In this document: in pieces, positions 54,690 through 64,000 of the stretch | Layout: the number at the start of each line of letters is the position of its first letter | Position numbering within the stretch: the stretch's first letter is position 1 | Origin: an uncultured Eubacteriales bacterium | Lineage (GTDB): Bacteria; Bacillota; Clostridia; Oscillospirales; CAG-272 | NCBI GenBank assembly: GCA_902491535.1 | Contig: CABUHS010000012.1 | Span: 1-64,000, forward strand | Length of the DNA stretch: 64,000 nucleotides | Direction: 5' to 3' | Translations under genes and position numbers: made by a program | Notes under the pieces: generated by a model | Told to the model about the DNA's origin: nothing | Databases searched by the model: none | The model's input: the letters and a program-made list of their open reading frames with translations, nothing else

Positions 54690-54742
54690 TTAAAAAAACC
54701 GAACAGCCTGCCTGAATGTTCAGACAAACAGTTCGGTTTTCT
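54690..54742 (-). terminator. Terminator of pyrG-carAB
   Basis: AAAACCGAAC (54695-54704) / GTTCGGTTTT (54731-54740) with a 26-nt loop holding a second small stem (CTGAA/TTCAG). On the minus strand a T-run follows. Confidence 0.85.
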
Positions 54743-54753
54743 TATTATAAATC

Positions 54754-57700
54754 TTACGAATTTATAAGCGATATTCCGATTGTTATCTCCTCGAGAACAT
54801 CAAGGAGAACTCTGACTGTATCAAGCGATGTAAACATCGTCTTATTATTTTCTGAAGCCGCACGGCGTATTGCCGCGCCGTCTGCATAATGCACACCGGA
54901 AAATACCGAACGTGTGTTTATAATATAGCTGATGTGTCCGGATCTTATCGCATCAATAATATCACTGCTGCCCTCACTGAGCTTTCTGCGTATTTTCGTT
55001 CGTATTCCGTTTGCTTTCAGAAAATCAGCTGTTCCGACCGTCGCTTCAATATTGAAGCCCATGTTGTAGAAACGTCTGACAAGAGGAAGTGCTTCTTCCT
55101 TATCTTCATCGGCAAGCGTTACAAGAACGGTTCCGTAATTGCGAAGCTTTATTCCCGATGCGATCAGCGCTTTATACATAGCCCGGTGAAGTTTATCGTC
55201 GTATCCTATCGCTTCTCCTGTCGATTTCATTTCGGGCGAGAGATAAGCATCCATTCCGTGAAGCTTTGAAAATGAAAATGCAGGCACTTTAACATATCTG
55301 CGTTTCTTTTCGTCAGGATAAATATCATATATTCCCTGCTCATACAGACTCTGTCCGAGAATAACTCTTGTAGCAATGTCGGCTATCTGATAGCCTGTTG
55401 CTTTCGAAAGAAAAGGTACTGTTCGGGAGGATCTCGGATTGACCTCTATAATATAGACATCATCGTTTCCGTCAACGATAAACTGGATATTATAAAGTCC
55501 GACGATACCTATTCCGAGTCCTAATTTTTTTGTATACTGAAGTATCGTACCTTTGACCTTTTTAGAAACGGTAAATGTAGGATATACGCTTATTGAATCT
55601 CCCGAATGAACACCTGTACGTTCGACAAGCTCCATTATGCCCGGAACGAAAACATCCTTTCCGTCACATACCGCATCGACCTCGACTTCACGCCCGCGGA
55701 TATATCTGTCAACAAGCACAGGTTTTTCTTCGTTCATTACCGCCTGCGAAAGATATTCACGCAGCTTTTCTTCTTTGGCAACGATCTGCATTGCCCGTCC
55801 TCCGAGAACAAAACTCGGACGTACAAGTACCGGATATCCGATCTCCGCAGCTGCCCGCAGTCCTTCATCGACCGTAGACACTGCGGTACCCTTAGGCTGC
55901 GGTATCGACAGCTCGGAAAGCAGACGCTCAAACGAGTCGCGGTTTTCGGCGCGCTCTACCGCTGCGCAGTCGGTTCCGATTATTCTCACTCCGCGATCGT
56001 AAAGCGGTTTTGCAAGATTTATCGCAGTCTGACCGCCAAGAGATACTATAACTCCGTCAGGCTTTTCAAGCATGACAATATTCATTACATCTTCAGGTGT
56101 AAGCGGTTCAAAATAAAGCTTATCAGATGTTGTATAGTCGGTAGAGACTGTCTCCGGGTTATTGTTTATAATAATAGCCTCATATCCGGCGCTTTTTATA
56201 GTTTTTACCGCATGAACGGTCGAATAATCAAATTCGACGCCCTGTCCTATTCTTATAGGTCCTGAGCCCAAAACTATGATCTTTTTACGGTCGGACACTT
56301 CCGATTCGTTTTCATCCTCATAGGTGGAATAAAAATACGGTATGTAACTGTCAAACTCGGATGCACAGCTGTCGATCATCTTATACACCGGAAGTATGCC
56401 GAGCTTTATACGAAGCTTATATATACTATCCTCATCCGTATTCCAAAGACGCGCTATCTCGGCATCCGAGAACCCCATCTTTTTTGCCGTCCTGAGTGTT
56501 GCTTCGTCTGCCTTATGAAGCTTCAGATAGTTTTCTTCATCAACAATGTTTTTCAGCTTGCGCAGGAAAAAGCAGTCTATCTTTGTTATATCAGACAGCG
56601 ACTCAGGTGTACTGCCGCGCCTTAAAAGCTCTGCAAGCGCGCAGATACGGTCATCAGTGCCGTCAGCAATATATTTTACCATATCCTCCGATGCCATATC
56701 ATCGAATTTTTTCAGATACACATGGTCCATTCCCGTTTCAAGCGACCGCACAGCTTTGAGGAGGCTCTCCTCAAAGGTTCTTCCGACGCTCATTACCTCT
56801 CCGGTTGCTTTCATCTGCGTTCCGAGCCTGTTATCTGCATCTGCAAATTTATCAAACGGAAAACGCGGCATTTTAGTCACGATATAATCGAGCGCAGGTT
56901 CAAATGACGCGGGCGTATTCGCGAGCATTATCTCATCAAGATGCATTCCAACGGCTATCTTTGCAGAAACACGTGCGATAGGATATCCGCTCGCCTTTGA
57001 AGCAAGCGCAGAAGAACGTGAAACGCGCGGATTTACCTCTATCAGATAATACTGAAATGAATTAGGATCAAGTGCAAACTGAACATTACATCCGCCCTCT
57101 ATTTTAAGCGCCCGGATAATACGCAACGCGCTGTCGCGTAGCATATGATATTCTTTATTGGTAAGTGTCTGCGACGGACAAACAACTATCGAATCTCCTG
57201 TATGTATTCCGACAGGATCAAAATTCTCCATATTGCATATGGTTATTGCCGTATCGTTTGCATCACGCATGACCTCATACTCGATCTCTTTAAAGCCTTT
57301 AATACTTTTTTCAACGAGTACCTGATGTACCGGGGAAAGAGAAAGCGCGTTCTTCATCAGCAGACGGAATTCTTCTTCGTTATCCGCAAAACCACCGCCG
57401 GTTCCGCCGAGCGTAAATGCAGGTCGAAGAACTACAGGATATCCGATCTTTTCAACCGCCTCGATTCCCTGCTCCATGTTTTCCGCAATATATGAAGGAA
57501 GAACAGGCTCGCCGAGCTTCTCGCAAAGCTCTTTAAAAAGCTCCCGGTCCTCAGCCTGTTCTATACTGCGATTGCTTGTGCCGAGAAGCTCTGTTCCGCA
57601 CTCGCGCAATACGCCCTTCTTTTCAAGCTCCATTGCAAGATTCAGTCCGGTCTGTCCTCCGATACCAGGCACGATAGCATCCGGTCTTTCCCGCCTTATA

Positions 57701-57930
57701 ATTCTTGACATATACTCAAGCGTAAGCGGTTCCATATAGACCTTATCGGCAACCGTAACATCGGTCATTATCGTAGCAGGGTTTGAATTGCAGAGTATAA
57801 CCTCGTAACCCTCTTCCTTAAGTGCAAGGCACGCCTGCGTTCCTGCATAATCAAATTCCGCCGCCTGTCCGATAACGATAGGTCCGGAACCTATAACCAA
57901 AATCTTTTTTATGTCAGTTCTTTTAGGCAT
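54754..57930 (-). CDS. carB: Carbamoyl-phosphate synthase large subunit
   Basis: Makes carbamoyl phosphate from bicarbonate, ATP and ammonia from CarA; feeds pyrimidines and arginine. 1058 aa. The two synthetase halves each show VLVIGSGPIVIGQAAEFDY-like starts (IGSGPIVIGQ and LGSGPIRIGQ), paired ATP-grasp domains (LRPAFTLGGTGGG, VRPSFVLGGRAM) and the C-terminal allosteric domain with TVGTADFLKANGI. It overlaps carA by 8 bp. Last gene of the operon. Confidence 0.98.
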   Translation of the reverse strand: MPKRTDIKKILVIGSGPIVIGQAAEFDYAGTQACLALKEEGYEVILCNSNPATIMTDVTVADKVYMEPLTLEYMSRIIRRERPDAIVPGIGGQTGLNLAMELEKKGVLRECGTELLGTSNRSIEQAEDRELFKELCEKLGEPVLPSYIAENMEQGIEAVEKIGYPVVLRPAFTLGGTGGGFADNEEEFRLLMKNALSLSPVHQVLVEKSIKGFKEIEYEVMRDANDTAITICNMENFDPVGIHTGDSIVVCPSQTLTNKEYHMLRDSALRIIRALKIEGGCNVQFALDPNSFQYYLIEVNPRVSRSSALASKASGYPIARVSAKIAVGMHLDEIMLANTPASFEPALDYIVTKMPRFPFDKFADADNRLGTQMKATGEVMSVGRTFEESLLKAVRSLETGMDHVYLKKFDDMASEDMVKYIADGTDDRICALAELLRRGSTPESLSDITKIDCFFLRKLKNIVDEENYLKLHKADEATLRTAKKMGFSDAEIARLWNTDEDSIYKLRIKLGILPVYKMIDSCASEFDSYIPYFYSTYEDENESEVSDRKKIIVLGSGPIRIGQGVEFDYSTVHAVKTIKSAGYEAIIINNNPETVSTDYTTSDKLYFEPLTPEDVMNIVMLEKPDGVIVSLGGQTAINLAKPLYDRGVRIIGTDCAAVERAENRDSFERLLSELSIPQPKGTAVSTVDEGLRAAAEIGYPVLVRPSFVLGGRAMQIVAKEEKLREYLSQAVMNEEKPVLVDRYIRGREVEVDAVCDGKDVFVPGIMELVERTGVHSGDSISVYPTFTVSKKVKGTILQYTKKLGLGIGIVGLYNIQFIVDGNDDVYIIEVNPRSSRTVPFLSKATGYQIADIATRVILGQSLYEQGIYDIYPDEKKRRYVKVPAFSFSKLHGMDAYLSPEMKSTGEAIGYDDKLHRAMYKALIASGIKLRNYGTVLVTLADEDKEEALPLVRRFYNMGFNIEATVGTADFLKANGIRTKIRRKLSEGSSDIIDAIRSGHISYIINTRSVFSGVHYADGAAIRRAASENNKTMFTSLDTVRVLLDVLEEITIGISLINS

Positions 57931-59017
57931 TGCTTTCCTCCATAAGAGCTATAAAACGGTCAAATAAATACGAGCTGTCCTGCGGTCCGGGAGCGCTTTC
58001 CGGATGATACTGAACCGCAAACACTCTGTCCTCCCTGCATTCGACTCCCTCAACGGTATTATCAAGCAGATTAATATGCGTAGCAGTGAGCCTCGTAGAC
58101 AGTATGCTGTCATTACTTACAGCATACGAGTGATTCTGCGATGTTATCTCTATCTTTCCGCTTTTAAGCTCCTTTACGGGATGATTACCGCCGCGATGAC
58201 CGAAAGGCAGTTTATACGTAGCTGCTCCGTAAGCAAGCGATATGATCTGATGACCGAGACAGATTCCAAAAACCGGATATCTTCCGATAACAGATTTTGC
58301 GAGCGCTACCGTCTGCGGAACATCCGCAGGATCTCCGGGGCCGTTCGAAAACAGAATTCCGTCAGGCACTGTACTGTCAATCTCACCGGCGGTGCTGTTC
58401 CACGGCATTACAGTAACGCGGCACCCTCTCCGGTTGAGCATGCGTACCATACCGAGTTTTACGCCACAATCGACAACGGTAACATTATACTTCGATTCTC
58501 CGACAGCCTCCGAAATATAGCTTTCAGTACAGCTGACCTTGGAAACAGCATCGTGCGGAATTTCGGTATTACTCAGAATCTTCATACCCTGTCCAAGGCT
58601 TGTATCCGCCGTAGTAAGCAATATTTTCCGGCATCCGTGATCCCTTATATATCTTGTCAGTTTTCTTGTATCAATACCGTATATACCGGGAATGCCGAAT
58701 CTCTCCATGACTGATGAGAGAGTTTCTTTTCCGCGGAAATTCGACGGATGATCGTTATACTCACGAACTATAAATCCGCCTACGGTTGGATGAACAGTCT
58801 CATAATCGTCGTCAGCCATACCGTAATTTCCTATAAGAGGGTATGTCATAACAACTGCCTGATATGTATATGACGGATCGGAAAGTATCTCCTGATATCC
58901 GACCATGGACGTGTTGAATACCATTTCGCATACGCGCTCGACAGGCGCTCCGAATGAATATCCGTAATATTCCGTACCGTCTTCTGTGATTAACTTTTTG
59001 TTAAACTGACTGTTCAT
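57923..59017 (-). CDS. carA: Carbamoyl-phosphate synthase small subunit
   Basis: Class I glutamine amidotransferase that hydrolyses glutamine and passes ammonia to CarB. 364 aa. Catalytic Cys in PVFGICLGHQIISLAYG, His/Glu in QYHPESAPGPQD. N-terminal domain with TSMVGYQEILSDPSYTYQ. Starts 30 bp after pyrG, with AAAGGAAA before ATG. Confidence 0.98.
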   Translation of the reverse strand: MNSQFNKKLITEDGTEYYGYSFGAPVERVCEMVFNTSMVGYQEILSDPSYTYQAVVMTYPLIGNYGMADDDYETVHPTVGGFIVREYNDHPSNFRGKETLSSVMERFGIPGIYGIDTRKLTRYIRDHGCRKILLTTADTSLGQGMKILSNTEIPHDAVSKVSCTESYISEAVGESKYNVTVVDCGVKLGMVRMLNRRGCRVTVMPWNSTAGEIDSTVPDGILFSNGPGDPADVPQTVALAKSVIGRYPVFGICLGHQIISLAYGAATYKLPFGHRGGNHPVKELKSGKIEITSQNHSYAVSNDSILSTRLTATHINLLDNTVEGVECREDRVFAVQYHPESAPGPQDSSYLFDRFIALMEESNA

Positions 59018-59047
59018 ACAGTTTTCCTTTCTGATAAAAAACGAATA

Positions 59048-60658
59048 TTATTCGGCAGAATTCATATGTACTATTGCCGCATCAATAAAGCCGACAAACA
59101 ACGGATGAGGTCTGTTAGGACGGCTCTTGAATTCCGGATGGAACTGAACGCCTACATAGAACGGTCTGTCCGTAAGTTCTACCGTTTCGACAAGATTTCC
59201 GTCCGGAGAAGTTCCGCCTACCGTCAGTCCGGCGTCGGTAAGAGCTGCTTTATATTCGTTGTTAAATTCATATCTGTGACGGTGACGCTCGTTTATCTCG
59301 GTCTTGCCGTAACACCTTTCAAGCGTTGTACCTTTTACGATCCTGCAGGGATAACTTCCGAGACGCAGTGTCCCGCCCTTGCCGATATCGTCACTCTGTC
59401 CGGGAAGAAAATCTATCACCTTATGCTTGCAAAGCTCATCAAATTCTCCGGAATCAGCATCAGGTATACCGGCAACATTGCGCGCATATTCGATCACGGC
59501 GATCTGCATTCCGAGACATATTCCGAAATACGGAATGCCGTTTTCTCTGGCATACTGTGCCGCATTTATCATTCCCTGGATCCCCCTGTTGCCGAAACCG
59601 CCGGGAACTATTATTCCGTCGACTCCGCCCAGAATATCTTTTACGGAATCTTTTGTAATGGTCTCAGAATCTATCCATACAATATCCACATGCGTATTCA
59701 ATAAGTATCCGGCATGGCGCATTGCTTCCGCAACCGAAAGATATGCGTCATGGAGCTGTATATACTTTCCGACAAGAGCAATTTTCACGCGGCATGTACG
59801 GTTCTTTATACGTTCAACAAGCGATATCCATTCAGAAAGCTCCGGATCAGGAACATCGATTCCGAGTTCTCTGCAAACCACAGATGAAAAATTTGCTTTT
59901 TCAAGCATGAGCGGAGCTTCGTAAAGATACGGAAGGGTTATATTTTCAATAACACAATCCTGCTTGACATTACAGAACATCGATATCTTTTTGAATATGG
60001 AATCTTCGAGCGGTTCGTCGCAGCGAAGCACTATAATATCAGGACTGATACCCATTCCCTGAAGTTCCTTTACCGAATGCTGAGTAGGCTTTGATTTATG
60101 CTCGTCAGAGCCGCGGAGAAACGGAACAAGCGTTACATGTATAAACAAGCTGTTCTCGCGACCGACCTCAAGCGATATCTGTCTGACCGCTTCAAGAAAC
60201 GGCTGACTTTCAATATCTCCTATCGTTCCGCCGATCTCTGTTATAACAACATCTGCATCCGTCTTTTTTCCGACTCTGTATACAAAATCCTTGATCTCAT
60301 TAGTAACATGAGGTATTACCTGAACTGTAGAACCGAGATACTCCCCTCTCCGTTCCTTATTAAGTACGTTCCAGTACACCTTTCCGGTAGTAAGGTTCGA
60401 ATACTGATTCAGATCCTCATCGATAAAACGTTCGTAATGCCCGAGATCAAGATCGGTTTCCGCGCCGTCCTCGGTTACATACACTTCTCCGTGCTGAAAC
60501 GGACTCATCGTACCGGGATCGACATTTATGTACGGATCAAGCTTCTGAGCAGCAACCTTTAGTCCTCTTGATTTCAGAAGTCTACCGAGCGATGCAGCAG
60601 TGATTCCCTTTCCGAGTCCGGAGACAACTCCGCCTGTTACAAAAATATACTTGGTCAT
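59048..60658 (-). CDS. pyrG: CTP synthase
   Basis: Converts UTP to CTP using glutamine. 536 aa. N-terminal synthetase domain with KYIFVTGGVVSGLGKGI and PYINVDPGTMSPFQHGEVYV; C-terminal glutaminase with GGFGNRG, YFGICLGMQ (Cys) and QFHPEFKSRP (His, Glu). First gene of a pyrG-carA-carB operon, an order less common than the carAB-in-pyr-operon arrangement. AGGGGAGAAG precedes ATG. Confidence 0.98.
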   Translation of the reverse strand: MTKYIFVTGGVVSGLGKGITAASLGRLLKSRGLKVAAQKLDPYINVDPGTMSPFQHGEVYVTEDGAETDLDLGHYERFIDEDLNQYSNLTTGKVYWNVLNKERRGEYLGSTVQVIPHVTNEIKDFVYRVGKKTDADVVITEIGGTIGDIESQPFLEAVRQISLEVGRENSLFIHVTLVPFLRGSDEHKSKPTQHSVKELQGMGISPDIIVLRCDEPLEDSIFKKISMFCNVKQDCVIENITLPYLYEAPLMLEKANFSSVVCRELGIDVPDPELSEWISLVERIKNRTCRVKIALVGKYIQLHDAYLSVAEAMRHAGYLLNTHVDIVWIDSETITKDSVKDILGGVDGIIVPGGFGNRGIQGMINAAQYARENGIPYFGICLGMQIAVIEYARNVAGIPDADSGEFDELCKHKVIDFLPGQSDDIGKGGTLRLGSYPCRIVKGTTLERCYGKTEINERHRHRYEFNNEYKAALTDAGLTVGGTSPDGNLVETVELTDRPFYVGVQFHPEFKSRPNRPHPLFVGFIDAAIVHMNSAE

Positions 60659-60702
60659 AATGTCTTCTCCCCTATCAATATAAAATACGACTTTTGCTTA
60701 CA

Positions 60703-60723
60703 GTCTGACTTTCCAGTGCAGAC
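60703..60723 (-). promoter_or_regulatory. Hairpin in pyrG leader
   Basis: Minus strand GTCTG-c-ACT / AGT-CAGAC, eight pairs with one bulge and a 4-nt loop. No T run follows, so it does not look like the CTP-controlled terminator of Bacillus pyrG. Confidence 0.4.
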
Positions 60724-60740
60724 AATTCCTATTAACTAAT

Positions 60741-60769
60741 ATTATATATCTGTTAAACCGATTTGTAAA
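60741..60769 (-). promoter_or_regulatory. Promoter of pyrG-carA-carB
   Basis: Minus strand TTTACA (60769-60764), 17 bp, TATAAT (60746-60741). Leader of about 75 nt. Confidence 0.75.
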
Positions 60770-60772
60770 TAA

Positions 60773-62353
60773 TTATTTTCCGCTGTCACCGTAGTTCGAA
60801 AGAACGCGTGCCGACGGATCGTTTACATTACAGCCTTCCCAGGATTTATTAGGCATCCAGAAATCAACTATCATTCCGCTTTGACCGGGATAATGCTTTT
60901 CAAATATTTCACGGTAAAGCAACGATTCCTTGGTAAAAGGTCTTGCGTGAGAGTATTTTTCACAGCGTTTTTCAAACTCTGACTCTGTATAGCAGCTCTC
61001 GGCATATTCTTTAAGATCATCAACAAGAGAATGTCCCACTGCGTCCGAAAACGCTGCTTTTTCGCGCCACAGGATCTCCTGCGGCAAAAGATCTCCTTCA
61101 AATGCATGACGGAGAAGATATTTACCTTTTCCGTAAATGTTAAGCTTGATCTTAGGATCGACGCTCATCACATATCTGACAAAATCAAGGTCTCCGAACG
61201 GCACTCTGGCTTCAAGCGAGTTTACGGAGATACATCTGTCCGCGCGGAGAACATCATACATATGAAGCTCTCTGATCCTCTTTTCCGATTCCTGCTGAAA
61301 TGCCTCCGCACTCGGCGCAAAATCGGTATATTTATAACCGAACAGTTCGTCCGATATCTCTCCGGTAAGAAGCACACGTATATCTGTATGTTCGTGGATA
61401 TACTTGCATACAAGGTACATTCCCATGCTTGCGCGTATAGTCGTAATATCGTAAGTTCCGAGAAGCTCAATAACAGTTTCAAGAGCAGAAAGAACATCTT
61501 CTTTTGAAATAATAACTTCCGTGTGATCACTGCCGATATGATCGGCCACCTGTTTTGCATATTTAAGATCGATTGCATCGCCGCTCATACCGATTGCAAA
61601 TGTACGTATAGGCTTGCCGCTTTTCTCTGCCGCTATAGCGCATACGAGTGATGAATCAAGACCTCCTGACAGCAAAAAACCGACCTTTGCATCGGAAACA
61701 AGACGTTTTTCAACTCCCGCAACAAGCTTGTCATGTATGTTCAAGCATACTGTTTCAAGTGAGTCACTGCATACACACGAAGCTTTTGAAATATCACTGT
61801 AGCATATAAACTTACCTGATTTGTAATAATGTCCGGGAGGAAAAGGCATAACCTTATCCGAAAGTCCGACAAGATTTTTCGGCTCGCTCGCAAACATTAT
61901 TGCGCCGTCTTTACCGTATCCGTAATAAAGCGGACGTATGCCGATCGGATCGCGCGCAGCAATATATTCTCCCGTTTTGCCGTCATAAATTATCATTGCA
62001 AATTCGGAATCGAGCATGCTGAACATTTCCGTTCCGTATTCAAAATACAACGGAAGAATTATCTCGCAGTCGCTGTCGCTTGCAAAGCTGTATCCTTTAT
62101 CACACAGTTCCTTGCGCAGCGATGAAAAGCCGTATATCTCTCCGTTGCAGACAGCATAGCTTCCGTCAAGTTCAAACGGCTGCATTCCCTCTTCGGTAAG
62201 TCCCATAATAGCAAGGCGGTGAAATCCGAGAAAACCTTTTCCCGTGTCAATAATTCTTGTATCGTCCGGTCCCCGCGATACAGTTCTGTCAAATGCTCTT
62301 TTAAATACGTCAAAAGCGACACCGCTGTCGCAATATCCCATAATTGAACACAT
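60773..62353 (-). CDS. asnB: Asparagine synthetase B (glutamine-hydrolysing)
   Basis: Makes asparagine from aspartate, glutamine and ATP. 526 aa. The N-terminal nucleophile domain starts MCSIMGY (Cys2 after Met removal) with SRGPDDTR, FHRLAIMG and CNGEIYG. The synthetase domain has the PP-loop LLSGGLDSSLVCA and later LTGEISDELFGY. AAGGAGAATC precedes ATG. An asparagine-type T-box leader lies directly upstream, so expression should respond to uncharged tRNA-Asn. glnN lies upstream on the same strand. Confidence 0.96.
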   Translation of the reverse strand: MCSIMGYCDSGVAFDVFKRAFDRTVSRGPDDTRIIDTGKGFLGFHRLAIMGLTEEGMQPFELDGSYAVCNGEIYGFSSLRKELCDKGYSFASDSDCEIILPLYFEYGTEMFSMLDSEFAMIIYDGKTGEYIAARDPIGIRPLYYGYGKDGAIMFASEPKNLVGLSDKVMPFPPGHYYKSGKFICYSDISKASCVCSDSLETVCLNIHDKLVAGVEKRLVSDAKVGFLLSGGLDSSLVCAIAAEKSGKPIRTFAIGMSGDAIDLKYAKQVADHIGSDHTEVIISKEDVLSALETVIELLGTYDITTIRASMGMYLVCKYIHEHTDIRVLLTGEISDELFGYKYTDFAPSAEAFQQESEKRIRELHMYDVLRADRCISVNSLEARVPFGDLDFVRYVMSVDPKIKLNIYGKGKYLLRHAFEGDLLPQEILWREKAAFSDAVGHSLVDDLKEYAESCYTESEFEKRCEKYSHARPFTKESLLYREIFEKHYPGQSGMIVDFWMPNKSWEGCNVNDPSARVLSNYGDSGK

Positions 62354-62380
62354 AACGATTCTCCTTCGATAAATTCCGAT

Positions 62381-62640
62381 AAAAAGTAATCAGCATTCAA
62401 TAGGGCAAGTGCTGTTCTCGCGGTGCCACCTATTTTTGTTCTTTGACCTCTGACAAGGAATGCCGTATAACGCCCGGCTATGCGTCGCACCTACTTAGGT
62501 ATCTTATATATCCTTTTCGGATTGCAGCTTGAAAAGTGTTATTCGCACATGCTCTTCTGCGCGGATCTCACCGTCCCGCGCTCTCTGTGAGCGATCGCAT
62601 GTGTTACTTCTCTTTTCTCTGACGCTTTTAAATTATATTC
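62381..62640 (-). promoter_or_regulatory. T-box leader of asnB, Asn (AAC) specifier
   Basis: The minus strand has the T-box core AGGTGGCACCGCGAGAACA (62431-62413), including the TGG-type bulge that pairs with the tRNA 3' end. Stem I is formed by ACATGC/GCATGT and GAAAAG/CTTTTC. Its specifier loop has AGTA on the 5' side and GAATAACA on the 3' side, giving codon AAC (62540-62538), asparagine. Downstream a modest hairpin (CAGCA/TGCTG, 62391-62414) plus ACTTTTTATC (to 62381) is the terminator candidate. A -10 TATAAT lies at 62637-62632 with a poor -35. Confidence 0.9.
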
Positions 62641-62661
62641 AAATGTATATTTTTATCTTAC

Positions 62662-64000
62662 TTATCTTACGCCGAACAGAAGATCGCCGTAGGACGGAAG
62701 CGGCCAGTATTCGCTTGCGACAAGTGTTTCTGCCTCATCGCACAACGCACGGAGTTCGCCCATCAGGGGTAATACTTTATCCCTGATACCATACGATTCG
62801 GTTACGACATCCGCTTCTTCTCTTACTTTCAACATAGCATCCTCAAGCTCTTCGGTTTTTATCTCTATCTGATCGGTGATTACCGAAAGCTTACCAACGA
62901 GCTTCTTCTCGTAGCTGCATGACAGTCCGGGAAGCAGCGACTGTTTTCCGGCAGCAGCTGATGCAACATCGGTAGAATAATGCATAATAGCCGGAGCGAT
63001 CTGCTTTTTAACCATGTCTGTCATTGTGTTTGCCTCGATCAGCACTGTCTTACAATAATTGTCAAGTGTGATTTCAAGACGCGACTTAAGCTCAACCTCT
63101 GAGAAAACCTTCTGTCCGGTAAGCATGTCCACATTCTTTTTGTCAATAAGATGAGGAATACAATCCGGGGTTGTACGGTAGTTAAGAAGTCCGCGCTTTT
63201 CAGCTTCCTCAAGCCATGAATCATCATAACCGTTTCCGTTGAAGATTATGCGGCGGTGATCTTTAAATGTCTTTTTGATAAGTTCATGAAGCGCTTCATC
63301 GAAATTATCCGCACCTTCAAGACGGTCTGCATAGATCTTCAGCGACTCGGCAACCGCGCTGTTAAGCATAATGTTAGCGCAGGATATGGAGTTTGACGAG
63401 CCGAGCATTCTGAATTCGAATTTATTTCCGGTAAATGCAAACGGAGATGTTCTGTTACGGTCGGTCGTATCTCTCGGGAATTTAGGAAGCACATGAACAC
63501 CGAGCTTCATTGTAGTCTTTTTTGCAGCGTTGTAAGGAACGTCCTGTACGATAGCATCCATTATCGCGGTAAGCTCGTCGCCGAGGAAGATCGACACTAC
63601 AGCAGGCGGTGCTTCGTTAGCTCCGAGACGGTGATCGTTTCCGGCAGTAGCTACCGAAATCCGGAGAAGATCCTGATAATCGTCGACTGCTTTTATTACG
63701 GCACAGAGGAAAAGCAGGAACTGTGCATTCTCGTACGGTGTTTCACCGGGAGAAAGAAGGTTTATTCCCGTGTCTGTTGCAATCGACCAGTTGTTATGTT
63801 TACCGCTTCCGTTTACGCCTGCAAACGGTTTTTCATGAAGCAGGCATACAAGACCGTGCCGCAGCGCCACCTTCTGCATGATCTCCATGGTAAGCTGGTT
63901 GTGATCTGTAGCAATATTTGTTGTCGTATATATAGGAGCAAGCTCATGCTGTGCAGGAGCAACCTCATTGTGTTCTGTCTTTGCAAGAATACCGAGTTTC
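62662..64000 (-). CDS. glnN: Glutamine synthetase type III, C-terminal part (5' end cut by window)
   Basis: ATP-dependent glutamine synthesis from glutamate and ammonium. The frame stays open from 62662 to the window end, about 445 codons, whereas the whole family is about 700 aa, so the N-terminus lies outside. Blocks seen include AKTEHNEVAPAQHELAP, KPFAGVNGSGKHNNWS, GNDHRLGANEAPPA, FPRDTTDRNRTSPFAFTGNK and FEFRMLGSS, all typical of GSIII. The C-terminal helical extension runs to YWPLPSYGDLLFG. asnB lies about 300 bp downstream behind its own T-box. Confidence 0.97.
   Translation of the reverse strand, partial: KLGILAKTEHNEVAPAQHELAPIYTTTNIATDHNQLTMEIMQKVALRHGLVCLLHEKPFAGVNGSGKHNNWSIATDTGINLLSPGETPYENAQFLLFLCAVIKAVDDYQDLLRISVATAGNDHRLGANEAPPAVVSIFLGDELTAIMDAIVQDVPYNAAKKTTMKLGVHVLPKFPRDTTDRNRTSPFAFTGNKFEFRMLGSSNSISCANIMLNSAVAESLKIYADRLEGADNFDEALHELIKKTFKDHRRIIFNGNGYDDSWLEEAEKRGLLNYRTTPDCIPHLIDKKNVDMLTGQKVFSEVELKSRLEITLDNYCKTVLIEANTMTDMVKKQIAPAIMHYSTDVASAAAGKQSLLPGLSCSYEKKLVGKLSVITDQIEIKTEELEDAMLKVREEADVVTESYGIRDKVLPLMGELRALCDEAETLVASEYWPLPSYGDLLFGVR

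Overview
The window reads as a piece of the chromosome of a low-to-moderate GC, spore-forming, anaerobic Firmicute of the Clostridia, most like gut Oscillospirales/Ruminococcaceae. Supporting signs are an intact sporulation sigma factor (sigK), a SpoVB-like flippase, a type III glutamine synthetase, paired GlgC/GlgD, a reverse-rubrerythrin/ferritin/PerR operon, formate-tetrahydrofolate ligase, a T-box leader, strong GGAGG ribosome binding sites and many near-consensus sigma-A promoters (17-bp spacers). The lineage is inferred from gene content and style, not from a marker search.

Layout. 1-11.2 kb (+): end of infB, a CE2-like SGNH esterase, a 1161-aa surface protein, sigK, a SpoU-type RNA methyltransferase, a duplicated P-loop protein and a B12-type radical SAM protein. 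11.2-20.3 kb (-): an aluminium-resistance-like PLP enzyme with murD, the RNase P RNA, pncB, a four-gene envelope operon (small unknown protein, YerB-like lipoprotein, two tandem SGNH hydrolases) and tmcAL. 20.4-22.6 kb (+): ackA and a sugar-phosphate isomerase/epimerase-like gene. 22.7-25.1 kb (-): a GNAT acetyltransferase behind a long leader with its own small peptide, then ferritin, reverse rubrerythrin and PerR. 25.2-35.7 kb (-): a complete glycogen operon in the order glgB-glgC-glgD-glgA-glgP-GH13 glucosidase. 35.9-37.3 kb: gdhA, divergent from spoVB. 39.3-43.4 kb (+): fhs-tsaE-tsaB-rpiB-SGNH hydrolase. 43.4-46.5 kb (-): a GH65-like glycosidase, a small orphan membrane-anchored protein, an unexplained structured segment and tRNA-Trp. 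46.6-48.7 kb (-): the KtrAB potassium system. 48.9-54.6 kb (-): an MMPL-type exporter module with its TetR regulator. 54.7-64 kb (-): pyrG-carA-carB, asnB behind an asparagine T-box, and the C-terminal part of glutamine synthetase III.

How it fits together. Most of the window is housekeeping or central metabolism: carbon storage (the glycogen operon and acetate kinase), nitrogen assimilation (gdhA, GSIII, asnB, carAB), nucleotide and tRNA biosynthesis, K+ homeostasis and oxidative-stress defence. The more accessory material is the set of four SGNH hydrolases, the large surface protein, the MMPL/heptad-repeat module, the 133-aa orphan with the structured segment beside it, and above all the GNAT gene with its leader peptide. 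That last module looks like an acquired cassette with antibiotic-style translational or transcriptional attenuation and is the best candidate here for something undescribed. No CRISPR array, prophage, intact transposase or rRNA gene was seen.
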